This document shows positions 10,110 to 21,079 of a stretch of 64,000 nt of DNA, one piece after another. Below the pieces are notes generated by a model, which did not search any database, was not told where the DNA came from, and saw nothing but the letters and a program-made list of their open reading frames with translations. Made by a program: the position numbers and the translations under genes. The stretch is from Pictodentalium vernedei. Its lineage: Eukaryota; Mollusca; Scaphopoda; Dentaliida; Dentaliidae. The stretch is from contig CM062297.1 in assembly GCA_031216915.1 (NCBI GenBank), positions 545,808,971 through 545,872,970 on the forward strand, in the 5' to 3' direction. How positions within the stretch are numbered: position 1 is the first letter of the stretch; the number at the start of each line of letters is the position of its first letter.

Positions 10110-11699
10110 TGAAAAGTGATATTATAAAATAAAATAAAGTGCGTAAAATATATTTTGTAAAGAAAATTATTGTGAAATTAATTTTTTTAATGTAATTTTG
10201 ATGATTTGAAGCGAAAATAACAGCGAGCGAAAGCGACCCGCAGGGCCGCGTGCAAGCTATCAGGCAACACGTATGTACCGTTTGTATGAACTCAAAGCCA
10301 AGCTAATCTCAAAGGCATCGACTTTAAAATTTATCAACGGAAGTGGTACACAAGGACGCTGACATGTTTGCGTATGACGGAAATTGACATTCGCAACTGA
10401 AGAAATGATTTATTTATCGAAGAACGATACTACATTTTTTGGCAGTATATGTATGTGGCTACTAACAGTTGGTAATAGTAACAATAAATGCTACACGCTA
10501 TTTGTGAAAAAATAAAAATGAACCCAGCAATTTCCGTAACTCCTCGGATAGATTCCGGAAAACAACGACGCCATAAATATATCTTCCAATCAAAGCAATG
10601 ATAAAATTATCTTTCAATCAGAGCACTGAAAAATAATATCTTCCAATCAAAACGCAGATAAAAAATAGTTATCTCGAAATAGACAAAACACCTCGTCTGC
10701 TATATATTGGGAAGAGCCACTGTGGTCTGCTTCAGGCGCAGTTCTTCAAGAGAAAAAAAATTATATTGGGCCTACAATTTTATTTCCTAATAACTTGTAC
10801 AGTTGCAGTTTTCGCTCGCTTTTAGGTTTGCCTAAATTCCATATTAACGCATTTGGCGTGCCAATCAGTACTGACAGTAGGCTTAAGCCTATTTGATACT
10901 GTGTTAGCCGCGTCATTTTCAAAGCTTTAGAAAAATATATAATCCATTAATACGTTATTAAAAACATGAAAATTATGTAAAGGGTGAATAAATAAAGTGA
11001 GAAAAAAATGTTTTATCACGGGAAAAGATTTATTTCATATTTGTTTTATTGAACGAAAGTTCGGTTCTTTTGTCGGATTTATTATGGTAAATCGAGCGGT
11101 ACATCACTTCGAATAGCGTTTATGTTGAATTTTGCGAGTGCACTATTGTTAAATTGTAGGATAACGAATAAAAGTCGATAGGAAAAGATAGGAGATACAT
11201 TTATTTTGTTCGAATTGCATAAATCAGAGGTTTCGGGACTCTGAAGACAAAGTCATAATTTACGAAGGAAAGCGTTGGTCACAGTGACAGACTGTTGACT
11301 GTGCTGTCAAGGAAGCATACACAAACAGGGACATGAGTGTGTTCAGATTTCAATTGCAAAACACAAATTTCGGCGTTCAGTCGAACTTTTGCGAGTGCCG
11401 TGTTACACTGACCGCTCGTTTTTAGATATAAATTCCAAGCGTACATAATATTTATTTCAATCACGATTTAAAAAGAAGCGATAGTGTATCGAATATACTG
11501 ATTAAATAGCCCACAAGTTGGAATCACAATAGTTTGTGCTAGGGAAATGGTAGTATGCGGTTTACTTGGAGGAGTTGGGCTAGAGTCCTGGGGGGGGGGG
11601 GGGGGGGGCTTTGGTAAAATTAGGGATTGTGGATAATCAGAGTGCAAACGTCTTGGTAAAAAATGGTTTTAAAAGTACATAGAATAGGGCCAGGGATAG
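10110..11699. other. AT-rich sequence without recognised genes
   Basis: No coding region or RNA is recognised. The stretch is AT-rich, with near-repeats of ATCTTCCAATCAAA between 10,580 and 10,660 and a 29-base G-run at about 11,590-11,618. It may be the noncoding right part of the Polinton-like element. Confidence 0.5.
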
Positions 11700-12288
11700 A
11701 CCTGTAACAGAGAGAAAACGAGGATTCTAGGCGAATCCAAGCCGGATAAATAGATTGTCGGGTCGTGTGGGGTAATTACCAAGGGAAACCATTGATCCAC
11801 CTGCCGGGTAACACTCTAAAAATACTCCGCGTCAATCGAACATGACCTTTTAAGGCTCTATAGCACTACGTGCTACTCTAAACAGGTCCGTTTTGGTTGA
11901 AAAGGTACTTTCCGGTGATTTACGGTCATTCTCGGGCTCTTTTGAGAAATTCGACCCACTCCCATTCAATCAAACATGCCCTCCAAACATATCCGCGTCA
12001 TGTTGTAGGCCTTTCAGGCTCATAACAACCACGCACCACCATAGAAACAAAGATGTCGGCCTCCTGCATACAAAATAGACGACGGAAACACGTATCACCC
12101 TAACAACACGAGCTGCGCATGCGCACTCACATCACCCATCACATGATAATGACGTCACAACACAGCCGCCCCCGCGGTTACCATGACAACCACGTGATAC
12201 CCATAATACAATGCGGTATGACGTCACTTCCTAGGTCCACCAGCCTAGGTCCACCTGATGGGGGTCGAAAACAATAGCTCCTACTACT
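11700..12288. repeat. Right terminal region shared with the 11.6-kb element
   Basis: About 250 bp here (12,030-12,240) match 27,040-27,260. Both have the CATAGAAACAAAGATG-like start, then GACGACGGAAACACGTATCA, CACGAGCTGC and a TGACGTCAC-rich stretch. The segment ends in GGACCTAGGAAG-complement sequence and CTCCTACTACT at 12,288, the same terminus as the 11.6-kb element. The next six bases, AACGTC, would be the target duplication. Its partner end is not in the window. Confidence 0.65.
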
Positions 12289-12458
12289 AACGTCACACAA
12301 TTTACTACTAATGCTCTTTTTGTCTATCCTTTCCCTGACATTACGACCATTCCATTATAGTTATCTTTTAAAAATTTTTGTTCCCAAAACATAATTTATG
12401 ACCATTAATTGGAACGAGCCCAATTTGGAATTCAGGAATTTGGTTTGCTTATATCGTC

Positions 12459-12701
12459 TTAACCCTTTGCCCAACGTGACGACCGAAACGGGCCAGCGCT
12501 ATTTTCAAAAATCGCCAATTAATTTTCATTATTTTTTCTTTCAAAAATATAGGTTATGACCCATCGTTAGAACGAGCTCGTCGAGCTCGTTCCAATGAGG
12601 GGCCATAACCTATGTTTATGAGACAAAACATGAAAAAAATTAGTTATTCAAGAATTTTTTTCGCAAGTGTCGTCTGCTTTTCATGTTAGGTAAAGGGTTA
12701 A
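12459..12701. mobile_element. TTAA-flanked palindromic MITE, family 1, copy 1
   Basis: It begins TTAACCCTTTGCCCAACG and ends GGTAAAGGGTTAA, so TTAA flanks both ends. The centre is a large inverted repeat around GAACGAGCTCGTCGAGCTCGTTC with ATAGGTTATGACC on both sides. TTAA targets and CCC...GGG termini are typical of piggyBac-type nonautonomous elements. No ORF. Confidence 0.85.
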
Positions 12702-12709
12702 AGTAGTGT

Positions 12710-13035
12710 TTGGTAAAATTTATTTATTGAGTTTTAACGACAACACAAACGCCATACCACGTCGAACAGTTTTACGGGTGGGAAAGTCCGGAGTATACGA
12801 AGAGAACCTCCAAGAAGCGGCAAGTAACTGTTGGACTCTCCGACTTACCAACCCCGCACAAGCAGGATTAGCATCGCCGGAAGCCACGTGTACCATCCAC
12901 GTGCAGGACGCTTTAAAATTAAGTGCCTGTTCACAGATGCAACTCAGATCGCGCAGGTCCGGACCAGTCCTACGACCTTACAATCTGAAGTCCAGTGATT
13001 TAACCAATAAGCCACCGTGCTCTCAAGGTAAAGAG
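12710..13035 (-). mobile_element. tRNA-derived SINE, minus strand
   Basis: Read on the minus strand it starts near 13,025 with a tRNA-like head (GGTGGCTTATTGGTTAAATC, similar to an A box). It contains the family's TACTGCACG-like and CCTGCTTGTG-like body segments and ends in an ATAAATAAA-type tail at about 12,715. It matches the copies at 13,425, 33,440 and 48,200. Confidence 0.7.
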
Positions 13036-13082
13036 TTAAATGCATGATAAACTAAGAAGGACACTCATATATGAGGGAGCAC

Positions 13083-13345
13083 TGACGATGCGAGACCGGT
13101 TCTCGTTAGATCACCGAAATTAAGCAGCATCGAACCCGGTTAATCTTTGGATGGGTGACCACTGAGCGATTGAATCTCATGCTCACTGTGAACGTTTGGT
13201 ATGTTCAGCAGTTCTTCGCAATCCTCACCGTACCTCGGTGTATAATTGGGATCTGTTGAGGCGCTTGCCCTGCGTACCCGTCTGTCGTGCACCGGCAGTA
13301 TGCTCCGTAGCTTTCAGCTGAGAATGTCATGGAATGGAAAAAAGG
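13083..13345 (+). mobile_element. 5S rRNA-derived SINE (SINE3 type)
   Basis: Bases 13,095-13,165 closely follow 5S rRNA. They include TAGATCACCGAAATTAAGCA (A-box region), GAACCCGGTTAATC and GGATGGGTGACCAC (C box). The 3' part of 5S is replaced by SINE sequence (CAGCAGTTCTTCGCAATCC, GCTTGCCCTGCGTACCCG) to about 13,345. The internal polymerase III promoter is recognisable, but this is not a functional 5S gene. Confidence 0.75.
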
Positions 13346-13424
13346 GTTTGTACGCCTATGATATGGGGTAGTAATGTAAGTCATAAAGCACTGCGGTGAA
13401 TTTTAAACGTTAACATTTCAGTAC

Positions 13425-13770
13425 TGTTTATTTATTTATTGGTGTTTAAGGTCACATATTTCTGCACTATGGCTAATCATGACCACGGCGGTTTTACGGG
13501 TGGAGGAATCCGGAGTTCCAGGAGAAAACCACCGAGTAACGGCGAGTAACTGTCAGCTCCTCAAATATACTAACTCCACACAAGCAGGGTTAGCATTGGT
13601 TGAAAACAGGTGCACCATCGACGTGCAGTACGCCTTAGTACACAGCGTCACCGTGCCCCACCTGGTCAATGGGGGTGAAGTGTCTTGCACAATGACACAA
13701 CGCGGTTGCCGCAGGTGGGGTTCGAACGGAGGACCTCTCGGCTTGCAGCCTGCAATATTATTTTGCTAAT
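13425..13770 (-). mobile_element. tRNA-derived SINE, near full length
   Basis: On the minus strand it runs from a tRNA-like head with a B-box-like GTTCGAACCCC (about 13,715-13,730). The conserved GTGTCATTGTGCAAGACACTT domain and the TACTAAGGCGTACTGCACG segment follow, and it ends in AACACCAATAAATAAATA at 13,430. It is the same family as the copies at 33,440 and 48,200. Confidence 0.85.
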
Positions 13771-14449
13771 GAAACTAGATTAACTGATAAAATTATGGAA
13801 TAGGAGAGTGGTTTCATACGAAAATGCTCATAGAGTGGAATTTCCACAAGACATTAACCCTCAAAACAAACGAAAAAGTACAAATGACGCCAGCTACGTT
13901 TTGGTCTCTGTACCTCTCTGTTCAACCAGGAGATCCAATAGGTGAAACGTCGATTATGATCTGTGGGCGTTTTTTTGCAGATCACTCAACAAGTGGATGT
14001 TGCAACATTGTCCACAATCCTTTGATATACCATTGACGCGATATCTTCCTATTTGTCGGAAACCGGTCTTGTCGCTGGTGGGGGAAATAGATTCACGCCG
14101 CGTATTCATCCAGAACTCAAGTATTGTCGCCTGAATCCGTGCGTGGACGTATGTCTCGCCGTAACGGACCCACCCGTTTCACTTTGTTGGCGTGGTTCTT
14201 ATCCCGAAGGGTTCAATGACTTTTCCTCGAAAAGCATAAATCAATAGAGGTTCACTTGGAACAACAATTTTAATACACATATATAAAAATGGTAATTCGT
14301 GACTTACATGAAATCCAAATCAATAAGAAAACAGAACATCAATCACCCCCACCCACACAGTTTTTGAATCACTTGCGGGCTCGTATTCTCTGTTGCCGCC
14401 AGCTTTCCTTCCTTCTCGTTGGTATTTGTTCTTTGGTCACCTCTTCACT

Positions 14450-14690
14450 TCACTCTTTCACTGCCGTCGCACGGCCACTAACTTATTGTGACTTCACCGG
14501 ACGTTTTTACTCAACATGACGGAATGTCACTCTACGACTGCTGTCGCACGGCCGCTAACGTATTATCACTTTACTATGTCGCCTTTTCTCTAACAAGTGA
14601 CGGAATGTCACTCTTCCACTGCCGTCGCACGGTCACTAGCTTATTGTCACTTTACTGGTAGCGTTTCACTCAAGCAGTCGTCACCAATGG
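14450..14690 (+). repeat. Three ~75-bp tandem repeats
   Basis: Three diverged units share TGTCACTCT..CACTGCCGTCGCACGG, CACTA.CTTATTGT.AC and a TCACT..A tail (at about 14,452, 14,525 and 14,606). No coding function is evident. Confidence 0.7.
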
Positions 14691-15375
14691 GGTTAAACTC
14701 TCCTCTACGTTTATCTCAGAATAATGTTCATATAGGCAAGCCTACTCTGCCTACATACGTCTTGCCTTCTACAACAGGTATGCCGTCTTCCTAAATATTA
14801 ATAGCTCCCTGAGCTCGCACTTTCTATTTCTGATCCTACACTCAGATATGGCCACTGACCTGGCCAGCAACTGCCCCTATTCTAAATATGAGCTCTGTGG
14901 CTCCCCTACACGACAACGTGCCTATACCTTCGCACCGATGCAGCACCTCCTCTAACCTATAGCATGGGACATCCCCATTTCCTCGCCGAGACCCAGAGTG
15001 TTACACGCCTTCAGACTGGAATGAATTTATCGAGAAACCCGCCGATTTTTATTACGATAGTAAGAACATTAATTCTCAATTTAATCGCTTCTCTTGAATT
15101 TGGCCGCTCAGATCTATCTTAATTTAATACTCGCTTTTAAGTTCCTTGCATTTCGGTATCTCCTAACATTCGGTGGCAGGCTAGATGCGTAATAAGGGTG
15201 TCCAGAATATGTGCGATGTACTGTTTTTACAACAGTTATCTATTAACTGGCCATAATTAAACAGATAACGACTTGCAGGAGAACACTATCTCACTTACTT
15301 CTTTAATCAGTTATCAGAGAGCCCATGTGGCGTTCAACAAATGCGCCATAATGGACATAAAATTCCACCCTTAAT
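14691..15375. other. No recognisable feature
   Basis: I see no gene, RNA or clear repeat here. A short inverted pair around GTTATCTATTAACTGG/AACAGATAACGA lies near 15,235-15,270. Confidence 0.4.
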
Positions 15376-16178
15376 AATAATAACACTTTGGCCGGCTGCT
15401 GATTTGTCGCGGTTCTCCAGGGAGAAGGCCTTGGTTATCCCTATGCTCCCAACTGCCTCCCTGTTCTCACTCTTCTTCTCTCCTCCCAACACTCGGAGAC
15501 GAACTGCTTGATAAAATCCCTTGCCCCATTCTTCCCAATCTCCCCGATTAGCGTACTAACCCTCTCCTTTGAGTTTCCCACTAACCACATGTCCTTCATT
15601 CTCCCACCCCCCTTCCCCATTATACTCCCAGTGACTCTTATTCTTTTAGACTGGTGTTTTGGGCATTCTAGTAGAAAGTGTTCCAGGGTCTCCATCACGC
15701 CTAAATTACACATCTGGCACTCCCTTTCACTGTTTTCCCCATTTTTCCCCTCAGCTCCAGGGGCCGCGACCTCAGCTTGAACAACAATACCCCCCCCCCC
15801 CCCCAAAGGTGCAATCAAGGTACTCTTCAAAACCAGGCTTCTTTTTATCACGCAGGCCACCCAGAGACCTCTTTGATCTGACTCCCTCTCGCCAGTTTAG
15901 GTTACCATCCTCCATGACCCTTTCTCTGACGATTTTTTTACCCTGGTTTGCCCCTATGTCTAGGTCATCTCCAATGAGTACTTCTCTATTAGCTCCCTCA
16001 CTTGGACCACCCACCCTGTCTTTGTATTAGAGTTGAAAATACTCTGGAACATTACTTTACACCATCGGCTGGCGGGGAGATTTACCAAATAATTAAGATA
16101 ACCGAGTTTCATTAAGTCTATCCTGTCCTTGATCCTCATCCACCCAAGCTCCAACCTGATTGCTTCTAGTGCCGCGGC
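15376..16178 (-). pseudogene. LINE ORF2, C-terminal half
   Basis: Three overlapping minus frames encode the C-terminal end of a non-LTR retrotransposon polyprotein. They contain LELGWMRIKDRIDLMKLGYL, then LNWREGVRSKR, then a zinc knuckle CQMCNLGVMETLEHFLLECP (C-x2-C-x(n)-H-x4-C). A TTATTATTATTAA tail at about 15,376-15,390 marks the 3' end. Its first codons continue exactly from the half at 27,779-28,900 if the 11.6-kb element and one TSD copy are removed. Frameshifts make it inactive. Confidence 0.85.
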
Positions 16179-16515
16179 AGTAGTAGGGGAGCGATGAAAC
16201 GGGGCTGATTGGCAGGACCCTGTAGGGGACCTAGGAAGGGGAGTAGTAGGAGATGAGGTAAACGGGCCCGGTTGGCCATAGGGAGATCCGGAGGGGGAAG
16301 TGAAGTAGTAGGAGAGCGATGAAACGGGCCCGGATGGCCGGAGAGAGAGAAAACCGGAAGGGGAAGTGAAGTAGTAGAAGAGCGATGAAACGGGGCCGAT
16401 TGGCAGGACCCCGCAGGGGACCTAGGAAGAGGTGTAGTAGGAGAGCGATGAAACGGGCCCGGTTGGCCGGAGAGAGAGCCGGAGAGGGAAGTGAAGTAGT
16501 AGGAGAGCTTTAGAG
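16179..16515 (+). repeat. Left TIR of the 11.6-kb element: ~62-bp subrepeats
   Basis: About five units each start AGTAGTAGGAGAGCGATGAA and continue ACGGGSCCGRTTGGC. They alternate between an ...AGGGGACCTAGGAAGGGG ending and a ...GGAGAGAGAGCCGGAGGGGAAGTGA ending. The same units occur inverted at the right end. Confidence 0.9.
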
Positions 16516-17640
16516 CAATTGCTCGATCGAGTGACTAGCACATACTGCTTTTCGACTCATTTCAGTATTTGAGGATACCTATGGCCTGGTATTGTATTAT
16601 TATTTGAGGATACCCTTTATAGGATACTTACCTAAGGATACTATTACTTGTTTGGCCCAGCCTTCCAGGTCACCCCAGGACATACCTATCCCAAATTCCT
16701 CCTGTAAGCCATTGAGCAGTTACTGAAAAGTCATTGCTCTAATGACTCGAAGCCCATCGAGCAAATGAGCTTTAGAGCAATTTCTCGGTCGAGTGACTTG
16801 CATATATAAACTGCTTGAACAACTCGAAGCCCATCGAGCAAATGAGCCATAGAGCAATTGCTCATTCGAGTGACTCGCACATACTTCTCTTCGACTCATT
16901 TTGGTATTTGAAGATACCTACGGCCTAGTATTGTATTATCATTTGAGGATACCTTTTATAGGATACTTACCTAAGGATACTATTATTTGTTCGGCCCAGC
17001 CGTTTGTGCCACCCCAGGATGTACCTATCCCAAATTCGCCCCATAAGCCATCGAGCAATGACTTTTCAGCAACTTGATGGGCTTCGAGTCGTTCGCGCAA
17101 GGAATTTTCAGTAACTGCTCGATGGCTTATAGGGGGAATTTGGGATAGGTATGTCCTGGAGTGGCTTAGAAGGCTGGGCCAAACAAGCAATAGTATCTTT
17201 AGGTAAGTATCCTATAAAAGGTATCCTCAAATAATAATACAATACCAGGCCATAGGTATCCTCAAATACTGAAATGAGTCGAAGAGCAGTGTGTGCGTGT
17301 CACTCGAACGAGCAGTTGTTCTAAAGCTGATTTGCTCGATGGGCTTCAAGCCATTCGAGCAATGACTTTTCAGTAACTTCTAGATGGCTTATAAGGAGAA
17401 TTTTAGATAGGTATGTCCTGGGGTGGCCCAGAAGGTTGGGCCAAACAAGTAATAGTATCCTTAGGTAAGTATCTTATAAAAAGTATCCTCAAATAATAAT
17501 ACAAAACCAGGACATAGGTATCCTCAAATACCGAAATGAGTCGAAGAGCAGTTTGTGCGAGTCACTCGAATGAGCAGTTGCTCTATGGCTCATTTGCTCG
17601 ATGGGATTCGAGTTGTTCGAGCAGTATGTGCGACTGCTTG
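16516..17640. repeat. Nested fold-back of ~230-bp repeats
   Basis: Two forward copies (about 16,540-16,760 and 16,870-17,070) face two reverse copies (about 17,090-17,290 and 17,330-17,560) of one unit. The unit contains TCGACTCATTTCAGTATTTG, GGTATTGTATTATTATTTG, GGATACTTACCTAAGGATAC and CCCCAGGACATACCTATCCC. Short clusters of CATCGAGCAAATGAGC and its complement join them. The whole stretch can fold into a large hairpin. Confidence 0.85.
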
Positions 17641-18784
17641 ATAGCGTATAGGCGTTGGGAATGCTGTAAGCTCTTTAATACAAAAGGGGATAACTCTGCC
17701 TACAGATTATGGAAAATCAAGCATTCTGATTGGTTAGTTAGCTCCAGTAAAGTGATTGGGCAATCTAGAAAAATGAAACTACAAGAGTACTCGGAATAGG
17801 GTCAGAGCTAACAAGAACAGACCATAAAAGCTAAATATAGTAATAATAAGCAAAGCTGTTCCAGCTGATAGGCTCTTCTACTCTACTGGAGAATACTACA
17901 GGACAATGGAACATTGTCGGGTAGACGAAACCTATTGCATAGAAAGATAGAAGCAGAGAATTCTGAAAGAATTTGAAATAGTATAACTTGTCGAGTTGTT
18001 TGTGATAATTCTGCGAATTGAGAAATTACTCTTGTGCAAAGGAACATACCCTCCGAACATACCCCTGTCCTATCATAGATATCGGATAGAACACTAGATC
18101 GGCAGTCACGTGACAAAACGTGTGCTTTTGTCCGCCGCCGCTCGTCAGGGCAAAAAGCGTCAGCTGCATTCGCAGGCAATGGCCGTAGTCACACAAAACA
18201 AATATGATAAAAATGCCCGACATATGTGTTGTAATTAGTTGTACTATGCGGCGAGATTCAATACAAGCCAAAGAATTATGCTTGAGCTTCGATCGGAACA
18301 AAGTATTAATATTTATGATGTTTAGATGTTATTTTTCAACAGTATTTCCTTTTTTCGATGCACTCAAATTCAAAACGTAAACATTGGCCATACGATTATG
18401 GTCGTATCAAAGTATAACTAAAAGTATCACACAGTGAAAAATATCATAGCTGTCCATAATTACAGATTTTCACTATAACAATATTTCGAAAATGTGACGC
18501 AAAAAGAGTGGGGGAGGCCTTGCACAGAAGTCAGAACTTTGGAAGCCCAGGCCTGACCCAAGAATTCTGGAGGCTGGACAGAGTGGACTCCTAGGCCCCA
18601 CCCTCTCATCAAGACTAGTAGAATGACTCGAATTGTGTCCTTGATGGGCTTGAGTAACTTCAATAATGCACTTCAGGTCCTCTCTTGCTTGAGTGGGATC
18701 GCAATGGTACAGTCGGTGTGCTATAGAGCGAGTTGATGGTACTTGCACCTTCAAGTTCAACCACTGCCGACTCTGCTTGTGATG
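17641..18784. other. Subterminal region, no gene
   Basis: No gene is recognised. Bases 18,045-18,200 match the reverse complement of 26,890-27,030 (CGCTTTTTGCCCTGACGAGC and CGATATCTATG-type blocks). This region therefore belongs to the long imperfect inverted repeat of the 11.6-kb element. Confidence 0.6.
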
Positions 18785-18935
18785 GTGTTAATGTTATAAG
18801 TTGGAGAGTTTAACAGTTATTTGCCACTGATCGGATGTTCTCACCCAAATACCGTGGATTCCTCCACCAGTAATACTGTCTGACACAAGATGCCACTGGC
18901 TGTGGAAAGTGTCATTAAAACCCAATAAATAAATT
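18785..18935 (+). mobile_element. SINE 3' fragment
   Basis: The 3' third of the tRNA-derived SINE family is recognisable: GGATTCCTCCACCAGTAAT, CTGGCTGTGGAAAGTGTC, then AACCCAATAAATAAA. The 5' part is missing. Confidence 0.7.
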
Positions 18936-19571
18936 TATGGTTATGGCAGAAATGAGATGGTGGCTCAATCTCAAGCCACTGAATTTAAATAGAAGATTTT
19001 TGTCCTGTTCCTAGAATTCAGTTGTTTTCACATATGTTTAATGTGGTTTTATAATTCTGATTTGTCAGAATTTACCATTGTTGAAAGTTAAAAACTGCTA
19101 TTAATAAAAATTCAAATACTAAAAGATCACAAATGTGAATTTAGCCGCCCATAATCACTTTAAATTTTAAGTTAAAATATATATCTATATGTGCTCGAAA
19201 AATTTTCTTTTCTTAATTTTAGTCTCAAACAGAGATACGTGTACCCTGATGGTCGATTGGGTGAAAAAGATTTACTGATTAGGCGAGCTGATGGATATAA
19301 TATTTATATGATGGATATAAATAATGGCAGCAAATCCTGTTAATGTCCTCTGTTGAAAACATTTTGACCTGTTAGATGTTCGAGAAATAGATGCGAAAAA
19401 TACATCAAAGATGGGGCCATTTCCAAAATTGGATCACTCAAAGGCAATTTGTCATTTTTATCAAAGCATCCTGTTTTTTCAAGAACAGTAATTGGTCTCT
19501 TTTGTCCAAATTACATTGGCAGTGACCATTTTCAAATCAGTATAGGTACCATGAGAATAAAGGTCTGCTCT

Positions 19572-19648
19572 GTCTCCATAGCATAATGGTTAGTGCATCT
19601 TAGAATGAATGTGACGAGAAGGTGTCAGTTCGAATCTGACTGGGGACC
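19572..19648 (+). tRNA. tRNA-like gene or pseudogene, anticodon unclear
   Basis: The acceptor stem GTCTCCA pairs with TGGGGAC. The D arm is GCATAATGGTTAGTGC. The T arm is perfect (GTCAG TTCGAAT CTGAC, with a canonical TTCGAAT loop), and TTTTT follows 7 bases after the end. The anticodon arm is about four bases too long and does not pair cleanly, so I cannot name the amino acid. It could be a pseudogene or the head of a SINE, but no SINE body follows; a TTAA MITE begins 25 bp downstream. Confidence 0.5.
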
Positions 19649-19672
19649 ATGCTTTTTATTGTGCTGCTTGAT

Positions 19673-19911
19673 TTAACCCTTTACCCAATGTAACCCTCAA
19701 ACCGGCCAGCGCTATTCTAAAAAATCGCCAATTAATTTTCATTATATTTTCTTTTTTTGTCTCAAAAACACAGGTCATGACCCCTCTTGGGAACGAGCTC
19801 ATCAAGCTTGTTCCATTGAGGGGACATGACCTATGTTTTTGAGACAAAAAATAGTTAATCGAGAATTTTGTTTGCAAGTGTCGTCTGCTTTTCATGTTAT
19901 TAAAAGGGTAA
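19673..19911. mobile_element. TTAA MITE, family 1, copy 2
   Basis: It starts TTAACCCTTTACCCAATG and ends TTAAAAGGGTAA. The central palindrome (GGTCATGACCCCTCTTGGGA... with GAACGAGCTC) is intact. The right TTAA has mutated. Confidence 0.8.
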
Positions 19912-20869
19912 GAAGTATGTGCTTACAGTTTGATACCATATTTAATTATACTGGTAGTATTTGGTGATATGATTCTGAACTTATATACATGTATATATAT
20001 TTCAAAATATTATTTTGAGTTTTCATAGCTGATTGTTAAAACTGTGTGAAGATCATTGAGGTTGCATGTACCATTCGACCACAAGCTCGGACACAGCTGT
20101 ACATGTAAAATACTACCCAAAATGAGACTCCGGAGTGTGATGTGTGTTCAGCATGAGATCTTCAACTCAACATCAAATCAACAAGGATCACACTGGCTGA
20201 ATGAAACACCAAAGTCAGGTGAACAAACTTTCTCTTCATAACATCATAAGATGAAGATATCTCATTGATTTTGCTTCGACATTCAACAAGTTCCGAGCAT
20301 TAAAATATTAAATATTATTTGACAAATTGACATATTACAAGTCTGTAATGAAATGTATTTGTCTTTTTTGGATAAAAGGACATGCCCACACTTCAGTATA
20401 ACATGAGCTGTACCCTTGAGGTGGCTGCAAAATGGCGAATGCAACATGGAAACATTCAATATCATTAGACTTAAGTTGCAATGAACCGATTTGAAATTTA
20501 TCGAAATTGTGAATAAAAGTTATTTGAATCGAATCTGATGGCCAATTCAAAATTGAATTGAATCTTGCATCTTTGCGGGGCCCTAGCATACATTTAATAA
20601 AAGTAAAATTTAAAATGTTAGTGCTTATGTAACTTGTCATGGACTGGGTCAGGATTTCAAGCACAGGGGTGGCTCGCTGGAACTCAGTCCATCACTACAA
20701 CACTACATATAGGATATAGGGGAACAATAAGAATACAAGAAGGCCCCATAGGACTGAAATGCTCTCTTTAAACAGAATGACATACATGTATAAACAGAGG
20801 CCTACAATGAATCTACATGAACTGTTTGAGGGCTACATTATATTTGGTGGTCTGAATTTGTTTATTAAA

Positions 20870-20939
20870 ATTTGTTTTACTACAAATTATTGAAGAGTGC
20901 CCACAGGCTCTCTTCAATAATTTGTGATAAAACAAATTT
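20870..20939. mobile_element. Hairpin MITE (GAGTGCCCACAGGC type)
   Basis: Arms AATTTGTTTTAC.TACAAATTATTGAAGAG and their complement surround TGCCCACAGGCT. The core resembles the hairpin at 40,420-40,467. Confidence 0.65.
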
Positions 20940-20984
20940 ATATAAACAAAATATTATTTGGATTTGAATGAATATGAAATATGA

Positions 20985-21075
20985 GCAAGAAAAATGTTTC
21001 CTTTTGCTCTGGTACCCTAATTTTTGGAAAGCCCTGATAGTGGCTTTTTGCACTCAACCAGTTAAGCAATCAGTC
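20985..21075 (-). repeat. Dispersed repeat, copy 1
   Basis: The minus strand reads TTAACTGGTTGAGTGCAAAA, AGCCACTATCAGGGCTTTCC and AGGGTACCAGAGCAAAAGGA. Copies also lie at 29,040-29,100 and 61,345-61,430. Confidence 0.7.
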
Positions 21076-21079
21076 TCCA

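Larger units (their letters stand above)
1..12288 (-). mobile_element. Degenerate Polinton/adintovirus-like element (right part)
   Basis: A set of minus-strand gene remnants typical of Polinton (Maverick) and adintovirus-like elements lies here: retroviral-type integrase, small conserved late genes, FtsK/HerA-type packaging ATPase, PC4-like protein and protein-primed PolB with zinc fingers. Nearly every reading frame is broken, so this is an old integrated copy. Major and minor capsid genes and an adenain-type protease were not found; capsid genes may lie left of the window. The right end is proposed at 12,288. There the sequence ends in CTCCTACTACT and resembles the right arm of the 11.6-kb element further along. 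AG/CT termini and 6-bp target duplications are known Polinton hallmarks. The gene assignment is strong; the exact right boundary is inference. Confidence 0.75.

Noticed and set aside
13083..13195. Functional 5S rRNA gene
   Set aside because: The 3' half departs from 5S and the expected terminal helix cannot form; a SINE body follows.
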